The notes beneath the pieces were generated by a model. The model was given only the letters and a program-made list of their open reading frames with translations. It was not told where the DNA came from and ran no database searches. Shown piece by piece: positions 8,062 through 17,094 of a DNA stretch of 37,746 bases (within the stretch, counting starts at the first letter, position 1; each line of letters starts with the position of its first letter). The DNA lies in assembly GCA_004376465.1 (NCBI GenBank), contig SOJU01000062.1, positions 1 through 37,746 on the forward strand. Direction: 5' to 3'. This DNA comes from Anaerolineales bacterium (GTDB taxonomy: Bacteria; Chloroflexota; Anaerolineae; Anaerolineales; E44-bin32). A program made the translations under genes and the position numbers.

Positions 8062-8610
8062 ATGAGTTCATTGAAAACACTCGTATTCGATCTTGAGACA
8101 AAGCGCCTTGCAGATGAGGTCGGCGGTTGGGACCATATCGATAAGATGGGCATCTCTGCTGGTGTAACCTATCACGTCGAAGAGGACGTCTGGTCCTTGT
8201 TTAAAGAGGATGATGCTGGTGCACTCCTTGACGAACTTGCTTCCGCCTCCAAAGTCGTCGGCTTCAACCTCATCCGTTTTGACTACACAGTTCTTAGGCC
8301 CTATGGGCTTTCTATTGATCGGCCCTTGGTAGAGAAAACCACAGACATGCTTGCAGACATCTCGCTAACACTTGGATTTAGAGTTGGCCTCGATCATCTC
8401 GCAGAAGCAACGCTGGGGGAATCCAAGTCCGCTGACGGGCTTGCCGCTGTTAAATGGTACAAGAAAGGCGAGATTGATAAAGTTTTGGCATATTGCAAAC
8501 AGGATGTTTGGGTTACGTACCGTCTGTGGGGATATGGTCGCGATCACGGCCACATTTTTCGGCGTGATCGAAGTGGTAGCAAAAAGAAGATCCCGGTGTC
8601 CTGGCAATAA
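8062..8610 (+). CDS. DEDDy-type 3'-5' exonuclease / RNase H-like domain protein
   Basis: The track ORF starts at 7912 inside the previous gene; the real start is ATG 8062, with AGGAA seven bases upstream, giving 182 residues. The sequence shows exonuclease motif I (LVFDLETK), motif II (VGFNLIRFDY) and motif III (LAYCKQDVWVTYRL, YxxxD), the DEDDy arrangement of YprB-like RNase H-fold nucleases. Such domains degrade DNA or RNA from 3' ends using two metal ions. It is a single-domain protein with no helicase partner, ending with a basic tail (RRDRSGSKKK). The gene is last in the plus-strand series and meets the M23 gene tail to tail, with only 15 bases between the stops. Confidence 0.75.
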   Translation: MSSLKTLVFDLETKRLADEVGGWDHIDKMGISAGVTYHVEEDVWSLFKEDDAGALLDELASASKVVGFNLIRFDYTVLRPYGLSIDRPLVEKTTDMLADISLTLGFRVGLDHLAEATLGESKSADGLAAVKWYKKGEIDKVLAYCKQDVWVTYRLWGYGRDHGHIFRRDRSGSKKKIPVSWQ

Positions 8611-8625
8611 TCTGCAGGGTTCGCT

Positions 8626-10251
8626 TTATAGTGACCTTTTACCGATCAGCTCCGCAAAATCGCTCCCGTCTGATTCTTCTGACCGCCATACAATTGCATC
8701 ATGGCCTCGATCAGCAGACAAAGTAAAAGCAAATGCTGCAGCAATTCCAGGCTGGGATCGAACCATCCGGTAGAACTCTAAATATTGGCGAGCCTTTGTA
8801 CGATCAGCTACGCCTTGGATGGGGTTACAGAACTCAGTAATGATGAGTTGCTTATCCGGGAATTTGTCCCTATACACCTCGAATACACGTCCCTTATTGC
8901 GAGCTCTTAGAGAGGCCTGATCCGTCCAATAGCAATTCACGCCAACCCAATCAGCATTCTGGACCGCGCTCACCGCCTCACTAAGAAATTGAGCATCATC
9001 GGCTCTCCACCCTGGGAGAAGTTCACCCTGAGATAAACCGGGGAATCCGACCTTGGCCTCGGGGAAACGCGCCTTAATCATCTGGGTTACTTTTATAAAC
9101 CACTGGGAGAACTCCAACCCATCACGCCAGGACCGCCGCCACCCTGAGTTTTGGACATTCGGATTACTGTGGATTTCAAAATATCTTATCCCGGATCGAT
9201 ATAGACGTCCAAAATTGTGTTCAATCGATGCGAAAAATCGTTCTGCGGAGGTTGCCTCCCCAGAAAAGTCTCCCGTCACACGCACAACGATGAGCATTGT
9301 CGGGTTCAACCCGCGGATGCGTTCGATCGTATCTAGACTTTCATCAAGCTCCAGCTTGACAGCTTCTAACCTCGCCATCCGTATAAGTTCGAGATCTTCG
9401 TCTTGTAACGGCTCCCCCACCCTTGCATGAGCACCGATAAGACATTTTTCATGGTTCAAGCGGGAGGCATCGAACGATTTCTTCTTCGCCGGCCAAATAA
9501 GAAACGGCGTTGGGTCGATGATGTCCTTTGGAAAATTCGTTTCCCCGCGGTCGGTCGCTCCATCTCTTTTCAACGTTAAGTGCAGGTGCGAACCGGTAGA
9601 CGCTCCAGTAGAGTTCGCTCTCCCAATCAACTCGCCAGCCTTCACTTCCTGTCCCACCCGTACCAATGGCCGCGCAAGATGCCCATATACGGTTTTGTAT
9701 CCATCTTTATGTCGGACACGAACATGTTTCCCATAAGCGTGCACCCTTGGATCTGGGTTAGTATGAACCCGATAGACGACACCGTCTGCGCAGCAATAGA
9801 TGTTGGTGTTATTCAAAGCTCGGATATCTACACCCTCATGGCCTGGCATGCCAAAACGGCTGTATATCTGTGGATTTGCTCCATAATCTTGAGTGATAAA
9901 TGAGTAATCGGTGGGCCAAAGCAAGTAGAAAGATTTGCGTTTTTGCCCATAGCGATCTTCATCGGCGATTCGCAGCGCGAATTCCTCCTGCAACCCTTTT
10001 GCTGTGTCCGTGGAAATCGGGTCAAGACGAATGCCAGGGTGCTGCGAATAAAACCATTCTTTAAGTTGACTATATTCAGGATATCCACCCGGAACAACGG
10101 GGAAAGTTATCACCTGGGCTGGTGCCATGTATAGCGCTGCAGTTTGAGGATCCTGAGTCAAGTTCGGCCCATACTGCAGAACATATTCAGAACATGAGCG
10201 GACCCATGTCCAGTAATTCTCACGCGGGAGTAAGATCACTTGGTGTTCCAT
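8626..10251 (-). CDS. M23 peptidase fused to a glycosidase-like TIM barrel
   Basis: A 541-residue protein with three parts. Residues 1-125 form a domain I do not recognise. Residues of about 130-255 are an M23/LytM zinc endopeptidase: GHEGVDIRA (His and Asp ligands), TVYGHLARP, and STGSHLHL (HxH). The remainder resembles a clan GH-A type TIM barrel: a strand with RYFEIHSNPN, then VGVNCYW, then LIITEFCNP, where the last Glu is at the nucleophile position. The usual Asn-Glu-Pro acid/base site reads Ser-Asn-Pro, so the barrel may bind sugar without cutting it. No signal peptide or membrane segment is visible, odd for a wall enzyme; release by lysis or a non-classical route would be needed. It starts two bases after the radC stop. 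Confidence 0.8.
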   Translation of the reverse strand: MEHQVILLPRENYWTWVRSCSEYVLQYGPNLTQDPQTAALYMAPAQVITFPVVPGGYPEYSQLKEWFYSQHPGIRLDPISTDTAKGLQEEFALRIADEDRYGQKRKSFYLLWPTDYSFITQDYGANPQIYSRFGMPGHEGVDIRALNNTNIYCCADGVVYRVHTNPDPRVHAYGKHVRVRHKDGYKTVYGHLARPLVRVGQEVKAGELIGRANSTGASTGSHLHLTLKRDGATDRGETNFPKDIIDPTPFLIWPAKKKSFDASRLNHEKCLIGAHARVGEPLQDEDLELIRMARLEAVKLELDESLDTIERIRGLNPTMLIVVRVTGDFSGEATSAERFFASIEHNFGRLYRSGIRYFEIHSNPNVQNSGWRRSWRDGLEFSQWFIKVTQMIKARFPEAKVGFPGLSQGELLPGWRADDAQFLSEAVSAVQNADWVGVNCYWTDQASLRARNKGRVFEVYRDKFPDKQLIITEFCNPIQGVADRTKARQYLEFYRMVRSQPGIAAAFAFTLSADRGHDAIVWRSEESDGSDFAELIGKRSL

Positions 10252-10253
10252 AC

Positions 10254-10961
10254 TCAGTTATTAAACCCCATGCCTTTTGATTTCATCGAAACGTAGCGGT
10301 TTTTTTTTTCAATTACAAGATGATCAAGCACTTCAATGTCGAGAAGTTTTCCGGCATCTACAATTGCCCGAGTTACAGCGACATCTTCAGGGCTGGGCGT
10401 TGGGTCACCACTCGGATGATTGTGCGCAACAATTATTGCAGCTGCATTGCGCCGCACTGCTTCCCGAAAGACCTCACCAACTCTTATGACTGAACTATTA
10501 AGCGATCCTCGGTATACATCTACAACCTTAATGACTTGATTTCGTGTATCTAATAGCAGTACGCGTAAGTGCTCCTGCTCTAATGCGCCCATTTCATAGA
10601 ATACGAGGTTGGCAGCATCCTGCGGTGATTGGATACGCGGTTTATCCTCTTGGTTGACAGTCGCAAATCTACGCCCTAACTCAACCGCTGCTTGTATTTG
10701 AGTGGCTTTTGCGAACCCGGATCCCCTTTTACTCTCAAGCTCAGGAAGCGAGATGCGATGTAATCCGGCAAGGCCTCCGACTTCCATTAATAGTGTCTGC
10801 GCTAACTGAACAGCGTTCATCCCTTTGATACCCGTTCTAAGCATAATGGCCAGTAACTCTGCATTGGACAGCGCCCCCGGACCTAAAGCAGCGAGCCGTT
10901 CACGAGGGCGATCGCCAGAGTCAAGATCCATAATCCGGTAACCCAACTGTTTATCCCCCAT
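10254..10961 (-). CDS. radC: RadC/MPN+ (JAB) domain protein
   Basis: The track ORF (to 11132) runs back through the divergent gene; the start I choose is ATG 10961 (MGDKQLGYR), preceded by GGGGGTG, giving 235 residues, normal for RadC. It has an N-terminal helix-hairpin-helix region ([22 protein letters not shown], then [18 protein letters not shown]) and a C-terminal JAB1/MPN+ metal site: the early Glu, [17 protein letters not shown] (HxHx7-10D). The name suggests DNA repair, but the Escherichia coli phenotype was later traced elsewhere and the real role of the family is unsettled. It is cotranscribed with the M23 fusion gene, separated by two bases. Confidence 0.93.
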   Translation of the reverse strand: MGDKQLGYRIMDLDSGDRPRERLAALGPGALSNAELLAIMLRTGIKGMNAVQLAQTLLMEVGGLAGLHRISLPELESKRGSGFAKATQIQAAVELGRRFATVNQEDKPRIQSPQDAANLVFYEMGALEQEHLRVLLLDTRNQVIKVVDVYRGSLNSSVIRVGEVFREAVRRNAAAIIVAHNHPSGDPTPSPEDVAVTRAIVDAGKLLDIEVLDHLVIEKKNRYVSMKSKGMGFNN

Positions 10962-11075
10962 ATCACACCCCCATTCAGTGCAAATTGCGTGCCGAAGCCG
11001 ATGTCTGCGACTATACTTCAGTGGAATCTCGCTGTCAAAGTGGCCCAGAATTTGCATCGCCATGAGTACACTGCA

Positions 11076-11084
11076 TGCTATAAT
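11076..11084 (+). promoter_or_regulatory. Extended -10 promoter for the zinc-ribbon membrane protein
   Basis: TGCTATAAT is a perfect extended -10 element, 20 bases before the ATG at 11105 and just before the Shine-Dalgarno CAGGAG. Start of transcription expected near 11091. Confidence 0.65.
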
Positions 11085-11104
11085 GCCGCTCGTCAGGAGT
11101 GCCC

Positions 11105-11596
11105 ATGCTGGACATTTTCGGAATCGCCTCATTAGGAAATTTCTTTACATATCTCACAGCCTTTTTCGGTGCCTTCTTGGCCGCTTTGTGGCTAAGTCTG
11201 ATTTTTTGGACGCTCAGGGATATCCGCTCCAGGTCCCACGATAAATTTGTACACATTCTCACGGTGATTCTGGTTGCTATCTTGAATCTACCTGGACTTA
11301 TCATCTATCTCATAATCCGCCCATCCTTGACGCTCACTGAGGAGTACCAGCTTACGCTCGAAGAAGAAGCGCTCCTTTCTCAAGTTGAGGAGCGTTTGCT
11401 ATGTCCAGGATGTGGAAGTCATACGGAAAATAATTGGCAAGTCTGCGCTCATTGCCACACTCGACTCCGAAAGGTATGCCTTCAGTGTGACCAGCTTCTA
11501 CAGCTCCCCTGGCAGATTTGTCCACACTGCGCAACACCTGTGCCAGGGTCGTCAACAGAAGCTGAGCCAGCAGATACTCCACCCATAACAGGCTAG
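11105..11596 (+). CDS. Small membrane protein with C-terminal double zinc ribbon
   Basis: Start chosen at ATG 11105 (five bases after GGAG), rather than GTG 11099 of the track; 163 residues. Two hydrophobic segments come first (about 10-35 and 50-72), then an acidic helix ([16 protein letters not shown]) and two zinc ribbons with four CxxC knuckles: CPGC, CAHC, CLQC and CPHC. Double zinc ribbons usually mediate protein or nucleic-acid contacts. The ribbon presumably faces the cytoplasm. It is a single-gene unit with its own promoter and terminator, convergent with enolase and divergent from radC. Function unknown. Confidence 0.8.
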   Translation: MLDIFGIASLGNFFTYLTAFFGAFLAALWLSLIFWTLRDIRSRSHDKFVHILTVILVAILNLPGLIIYLIIRPSLTLTEEYQLTLEEEALLSQVEERLLCPGCGSHTENNWQVCAHCHTRLRKVCLQCDQLLQLPWQICPHCATPVPGSSTEAEPADTPPITG

Positions 11597-11624
11597 CCCT
11601 CCCACCTGTACTCTCTTATATAAA

Positions 11625-11655
11625 AGAAACTGGCGAATAGAACTCGCCAGTTTCT
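11625..11655. terminator. Bidirectional terminator between convergent genes
   Basis: A perfect 12-bp stem, AGAAACTGGCGA with TCGCCAGTTTCT, around the loop ATAGAAC. AT-rich sequence flanks both sides (CTTTATT on plus; TTTATATAA on minus). It serves the zinc-ribbon gene (plus) and enolase (minus). Confidence 0.85.
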
Positions 11656-11684
11656 ACTTTATTGACTGTTTATTTATTTATGCG

Positions 11685-13024
<1,340 letters not shown>

Positions 13025-13077
13025 AACCGTATCCATCTATTCGAGATCCCTTCTTGACCGACTTTACAAAATCCTCG

Positions 13078-13086
13078 TGATAGAAT
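13078..13086 (+). promoter_or_regulatory. Extended -10 promoter directly upstream of mnmA (leaderless start)
   Basis: TGATAGAAT ends six bases before the mnmA ATG at 13093, which would place the first transcribed base at or within a base or two of the start codon. No Shine-Dalgarno is present between them. A TTGACC further upstream is 21 bases from the -10, too far to be an ideal -35. Confidence 0.55.
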
Positions 13087-13092
13087 CCACCC

Positions 13093-14163
13093 ATGGCTCC
13101 ACAAAACAAGACCGTTGCCATAGCGATGAGTGGGGGTGTCGATAGCTCGGTTGCTGCCGCGCTTCTTGTTGAGCAAGGTTTCGATGTCTTCGGCGTAATG
13201 CTCCGTCTTTGGTCTGCTGGACCCGAGACAAGCAACCGATGTTGCTCACCGGAAGATGTCTCACTTGCAGGGCAAGTGGCAAGTCAGCTCGATATCCCCT
13301 TCCACACCCTGGATGTCAAGGACATGTTTAAAAAGGAGGTTGTTGATCCCTTTATTGATGACTATGCGCAAGGAAGAACGCCAAACCCTTGTATGCGGTG
13401 TAATCGAATAATCCGCTGGGGTTTCCTTCTAGAAAGCGTCCTCGCAATGGGCGCAAATCGCCTCGCTACGGGTCACTACGCACGGATACACCATGGGGGA
13501 GATCGCTATCACTTATTCCGAGCAATGGACAAAAACAAGGACCAAACCTACGTCCTCAGTGTTCTACAGCAACATCAACTCGCACGCACGATGTTCCCCC
13601 TGGGCGATATCAACAAAAATAAAGTTCGTGAACAAGCTGCAAAACTCAATCTCCCAATCGCTGACCGGGCCGACAGCCAGGACCTATGTTTCGTGGGCGA
13701 CCAGGATTATCGAGAATTCCTCTCCGTCCAGGGGATTCAGTTATCCCCTCCGGGCCCCATTCACGACGAGAAAGGTAAAATTCTCGGTCAGCATTCGGGG
13801 TTAGCAAATTACACAATCGGTCAACGCAAAGGTATCGGAGTTTCGAAATCATTTCCACTTTATGTAATAGACAAGAATATGCAGGATAATGTTCTCGTTG
13901 TCGGCCCCAAGGATAGACTCGGCCGTACGAGCTTCGCCATTGGACAGGCAAATTGGATTTCGGGCTCTCCGCCTAAAAGCGGCAGCCCCATACTTGTACG
14001 AGTGCGATATAAGGCAGAGGAAGTCGGTGCAACCCTTCGACCCTTTGATCATGCTCATGCCGAAATCCAACTTTGTACACCGCTCCCTGACGTAACTCCC
14101 GGACAGTACGCAGTGTTTTATGAGGGGGAAGAATGCTTAGGAGGAGGGATAATCCTTCCGTGA
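13093..14163 (+). CDS. mnmA: tRNA-specific 2-thiouridylase
   Basis: MnmA uses ATP to activate U34 of the Lys, Glu and Gln tRNAs and inserts sulfur to make 2-thiouridine. The 356-residue product shows the PP-loop (AIAMSGGVDSSVAA), the first catalytic Cys in NPCMRCNRIIRWGFLL, the substrate stretch LATGHYARI, and the second Cys in SQDLCFVGDQDYREFL, then the C-terminal beta-barrel (YTIGQRKGIGV). Length and motif order are normal. The ATG lies immediately after a -10 box with no ribosome site, so the mRNA is probably leaderless. The small membrane protein gene overlaps its 3' end. Confidence 0.97.
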   Translation: MAPQNKTVAIAMSGGVDSSVAAALLVEQGFDVFGVMLRLWSAGPETSNRCCSPEDVSLAGQVASQLDIPFHTLDVKDMFKKEVVDPFIDDYAQGRTPNPCMRCNRIIRWGFLLESVLAMGANRLATGHYARIHHGGDRYHLFRAMDKNKDQTYVLSVLQQHQLARTMFPLGDINKNKVREQAAKLNLPIADRADSQDLCFVGDQDYREFLSVQGIQLSPPGPIHDEKGKILGQHSGLANYTIGQRKGIGVSKSFPLYVIDKNMQDNVLVVGPKDRLGRTSFAIGQANWISGSPPKSGSPILVRVRYKAEEVGATLRPFDHAHAEIQLCTPLPDVTPGQYAVFYEGEECLGGGIILP

Positions 14164-14450
14164 CTCTTCATGGCTTTATCCTGGGTTTGACCATCGCATC
14201 AGCTTGTGCCTTCCTTTTTCACATCCTTCGCGGCGGGAGTCTCAAACGTCTCGTAATCTATATGGTATCTGCATGGGTCGGATTCTTTTCAGGTCACCTA
14301 CTTGGCGAACTAATCAATTGGCAATTGCTAAGGCTAGGCTCTATCAACCTGTTCCCTGCGCTTCTAGGAACGTTACTGAGCCTTGTTCTAACTGCTGTCT
14401 TGATAAAACCTAATTCCCGCTCACAAAATAGGTCCCGTCGCCGTCAATAG
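14133..14450 (+). CDS. Small three-TM membrane protein of unknown function
   Basis: A 105-residue hydrophobic protein with about three membrane segments (GFILGLTIASACAFLFHIL, then LVIYMVSAWVGFFSGHLL, then FPALLGTLLSLVLTAVLI) and a basic tail (RSQNRSRRRQ). The ATG at 14133 follows GGGGG and overlaps the last ten codons of mnmA; a GTG at 14160, overlapping the mnmA stop as GTGA and preceded by GAGGAGGG, is an equally possible start. Either way it is coupled to mnmA. I do not recognise the family. Confidence 0.65.
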   Translation: MLRRRDNPSVTLHGFILGLTIASACAFLFHILRGGSLKRLVIYMVSAWVGFFSGHLLGELINWQLLRLGSINLFPALLGTLLSLVLTAVLIKPNSRSQNRSRRRQ

Positions 14451-14474
14451 GCCAAATTTCAGCGATTACGCGTG

Positions 14475-14483
14475 TGTTATAAT
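14475..14483 (+). promoter_or_regulatory. Extended -10 promoter directly upstream of the DUF948-like gene (leaderless start)
   Basis: TGTTATAAT ends six bases before ATG 14490, so transcription should begin at the start codon. There is no Shine-Dalgarno. This matches the arrangement at mnmA. Confidence 0.6.
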
Positions 14484-14489
14484 TTGTCG

Positions 14490-14984
14490 ATGACCGGAAA
14501 AGCACCTTTCACACCAGCCAATGGCACATCTTCGCCCATTGAGACCGATCCTTCGGGCAATGACACATCTTCGCCTGTCGAGGCCATCCCTTCGGGAGAT
14601 AAGATCCCCACGCTATGGATCGTACTGGGAGTGGTATTAGTTCTTTTGCTTATCGCAGGAATAATCATCGCTGTTAACGCAATGATTAATAACCCCGCAC
14701 AAACTGAAACCTTGCGCGACATTATGATTATCTTTATGGCCTTCGTATCTCTAATCACCGGCCTAGCTCTTGTGATCTTGCTTGTTCAGCTAGCCCGGCT
14801 GACGAACCTCCTTCAATACGAGATCAGACCGATACTCGAAGCAACAAACGAGACGATTGGTTCGTTACGCGGAACTACTCAATTTCTCAGCGATAACCTT
14901 GTAGCACCTGTTGTCAAAGCGAACAGCTCATTCGCGGCGCTAAGACGCGCAATCGAGCTGTTTGACTTTCGCCGCCCTAAGTAA
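14490..14984 (+). CDS. DUF948-like membrane protein
   Basis: The track starts at GTG 14472, but that lies inside the -10 box; ATG 14490 (MTGKAPFTP) gives 164 residues. An N-terminal disordered Ser/Pro region contains two near-repeats (TSSPIETDPSGND, TSSPVEAIPSGDK), then two membrane segments (about 45-65 and 80-103), then an amphipathic helix (LARLTNLLQYEIRPILEATNET) as in DUF948 proteins, which often pair with YtxH proteins in a general-stress role. The YtxH gene follows 36 bases later, supporting that pairing. Biochemical role unknown. Confidence 0.65.
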   Translation: MTGKAPFTPANGTSSPIETDPSGNDTSSPVEAIPSGDKIPTLWIVLGVVLVLLLIAGIIIAVNAMINNPAQTETLRDIMIIFMAFVSLITGLALVILLVQLARLTNLLQYEIRPILEATNETIGSLRGTTQFLSDNLVAPVVKANSSFAALRRAIELFDFRRPK

Positions 14985-15020
14985 ATTTAGATTAAGATAA
15001 TAACAAAAGGAGAACGGATT

Positions 15021-15365
15021 ATGTCAGATAATAACAGTGATTTCGGTGCCTTCGTCTCAGGCTTTTTAATTGGCGGTCTGGTTGGCGCGGCTGTCTCTCT
15101 GCTCTTCGCCCCGCAGTCTGGAGAGGAGACCCGAACCCTAATCTATGACAAGGGCATTGAGTTAAAGGATCAAGCCGGAGGCGTCATTGATGATACGCGT
15201 GTTCGCGCGGAAGAACTCGCTAAGGAAGCAAAATATTTAGCAGAGGATCTTCAGAAACGAGGCAAGAGCGTCGCTGAGGGCCAGAAGAAGATGTCCAAAA
15301 AAGAAGTGGAACCTGAGAAGAAAGCTGCTACCCCCAAGAAGAAAGACGATACAGCGAAAAAATAG
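15021..15365 (+). CDS. YtxH-domain protein
   Basis: A 114-residue protein with the typical YtxH opening: a glycine-rich membrane segment (SGFLIGGLVGAAVSLLFAPQSG) followed by GEETR and a long charged helix, ending in a Lys/Glu-rich low-complexity tail. YtxH proteins are linked to general stress in Firmicutes, but no activity is established. A strong AGGAG lies upstream. It is paired with the DUF948-like gene and followed by a hairpin terminator. Confidence 0.85.
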   Translation: MSDNNSDFGAFVSGFLIGGLVGAAVSLLFAPQSGEETRTLIYDKGIELKDQAGGVIDDTRVRAEELAKEAKYLAEDLQKRGKSVAEGQKKMSKKEVEPEKKAATPKKKDDTAKK

Positions 15366-15391
15366 CTTCACATGGTTCACTGAATATTAAT

Positions 15392-15414
15392 GGGACGCAT
15401 CAATGATGTATCCC
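15392..15414 (+). terminator. Hairpin terminator after the YtxH gene
   Basis: GGGACGCATC folds onto GATGTATCCC with a three-base AAT loop, one mismatch and one G-U pair, followed by GTTTCATATT. The plus-strand YtxH gene and the minus-strand NAD(P)HX-repair gene converge here. Confidence 0.5.
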
Positions 15415-15457
15415 GTTTCATATTCGCCCTTCAAACGCAATCATCGTGAGCGATTAC

Positions 15458-17077
15458 TCATCCACGCTCTAATTCACTTATAGCAGCAGGAATAAGCTCG
15501 GCCACATCGCCTGCTAACACTCCGGCTGTTGAACCAATCATTCCTGCCGCTATCTCACCTGACCATCCGTGAAGAAAACAGCCTAAAATCGCTGCCTGAT
15601 ATGGCTGTGAGCCTTGTGCAAGCAGAGATGCGATCGCACCCGCCAATACGTCTCCAGTACCCGCACGCGCTAACGCAGGTGTTGCGAAAGGCAGAATCGT
15701 TGCTTGCCCGGTTGGAGAAGCGACGACGGTGAACGCCCCCTTCAACACAACCACATGCCCCCATTGAGCTGCCCACTCTAAGGCAGTTTTTTCTCGTCCC
15801 GCTTGGATCTCTGTTACCGAGATCCCTGTCAAAACCGACATCTCGCCCGGGTGAGGTGTGAGGATCGATTGCCCGGGTAAATGGGCATGCCAGTCCGGAA
15901 TACCTGCGAGCAGTTTCAAACCATCAGCATCGATAACGATAGGAGGCAGCTTCACCATCACATCGTTACCTTCCTGATGAATGAAACCTATTCCTTGTTT
16001 TGCGGTCGCCGAAGGATTTATCAGCCGTTTCATGAAGTCTAGTGTTGGCCGTTCTTGTCCAAAACCAGGACCTAGCAAAAGCGCCTGGCAATGAGGAAGC
16101 TCTTCAAGGATGATATCCGCGGCAGAGCCAGCAATCACTCCAATCTCATGCGGCAGGACGAGCCACGTAGCTTCTGGAATCATTGGAACTAAAAATCCTT
16201 GGATGGGTTCTGGAACAGCCAGCGTTACGAGGCCTGCGCCAGAACGATACGCCCCTAGCGCGGATAAGGATGCAGCGCCGGGGAAATTAACCGATCCAGC
16301 GACGATCATCACTCGTCCAAAGGTGCCTTTGTGAGCGTCCCGCGGCCTATCCGGCAGCCATGTTCGAACATCCTCACGCGTGGCGAAGACAAGATTTATC
16401 GCTGCGATTTCTTTTTGTGCTGGGGGTATCCCAATATCACCTACCAATATTTCGCCAACATACCCTGCTCCCGGGAAACGCAGGAGCCCCGGCTTGGCTG
16501 CAGCGAGCGTGACAGTTAAATCGGCGACGAGGCTCTCGCCTGCAATTTCACCCGTATCACAATCTATGCCCGACGGGCAATCTACCGCAACGACATAAGG
16601 TGCTGAAACATCCTCTTCTAGAACTTTTTTGACGAATGCCAGTATGCTCTTTGAATCACCTTTAATCGGAGGTTTAAATCCGGTCCCGAAAACAGAGTCG
16701 ACGAGTAAATCTGTGGTAGTTATCAAATCTCTAAGCACTTTGTGCCGCGTGTCTTTTTCTGCAGTTGTGACCGGACATCCATGCCGGATAATGCGCTGAA
16801 GGTTCTCGTCCTCGTCAGTTCGATCTCTAGTGAGATAGACCGATACCTCCGCTCCTGCCTCGTGTAAATAATGCCCAACTACGAGCCCATCTCCACCGTT
16901 ATTTCCCGGTCCAACAAGGATCGTCACGCTCCACCTTTCTGCTTCAGGCCAATATTCAAGAATCGCAGTGGCGATCGATTTACCTGCGTTTTCCATCATC
17001 TTGTCGTACGTCAGTCCAGACGCATCAGCCGCTTGCTCAATCGCACGCATCTGTTCAACTGTCACAACTTTCTTCAC
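15458..17077 (-). CDS. nnrDE: Bifunctional NAD(P)HX epimerase / ADP-dependent dehydratase
   Basis: Repairs hydrated NADH and NADPH: the N-terminal YjeF_N domain (about 1-215) epimerises NAD(P)HX, and the C-terminal ribokinase-like domain (about 225-530) dehydrates the S form using ADP. Visible marks are VGPGNNGGDGLVVGHYL and VAVDCPSGIDCDTGE in the first half, and VIDADGLKLL, LTPHPGEMSVL and ARAGTGDVLAG in the second. The 539-residue length fits the fused form found in many bacteria. The start is GTG 17077 with AGGAG eight bases before it. The gene follows the aldehyde oxidoreductase by only 17 bases, so it is probably cotranscribed with the redox cluster. Confidence 0.95.
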   Translation of the reverse strand: MKKVVTVEQMRAIEQAADASGLTYDKMMENAGKSIATAILEYWPEAERWSVTILVGPGNNGGDGLVVGHYLHEAGAEVSVYLTRDRTDEDENLQRIIRHGCPVTTAEKDTRHKVLRDLITTTDLLVDSVFGTGFKPPIKGDSKSILAFVKKVLEEDVSAPYVVAVDCPSGIDCDTGEIAGESLVADLTVTLAAAKPGLLRFPGAGYVGEILVGDIGIPPAQKEIAAINLVFATREDVRTWLPDRPRDAHKGTFGRVMIVAGSVNFPGAASLSALGAYRSGAGLVTLAVPEPIQGFLVPMIPEATWLVLPHEIGVIAGSAADIILEELPHCQALLLGPGFGQERPTLDFMKRLINPSATAKQGIGFIHQEGNDVMVKLPPIVIDADGLKLLAGIPDWHAHLPGQSILTPHPGEMSVLTGISVTEIQAGREKTALEWAAQWGHVVVLKGAFTVVASPTGQATILPFATPALARAGTGDVLAGAIASLLAQGSQPYQAAILGCFLHGWSGEIAAGMIGSTAGVLAGDVAELIPAAISELERG

Positions 17078-17094
17078 TGGATTATCTCCTTCCT

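Noticed and set aside
10962-11132. Long N-terminal extension of RadC in the ORF track
   Set aside because: It would overlap the divergent promoter and start of the zinc-ribbon gene; ATG 10961 has a ribosome site and gives the normal RadC length.
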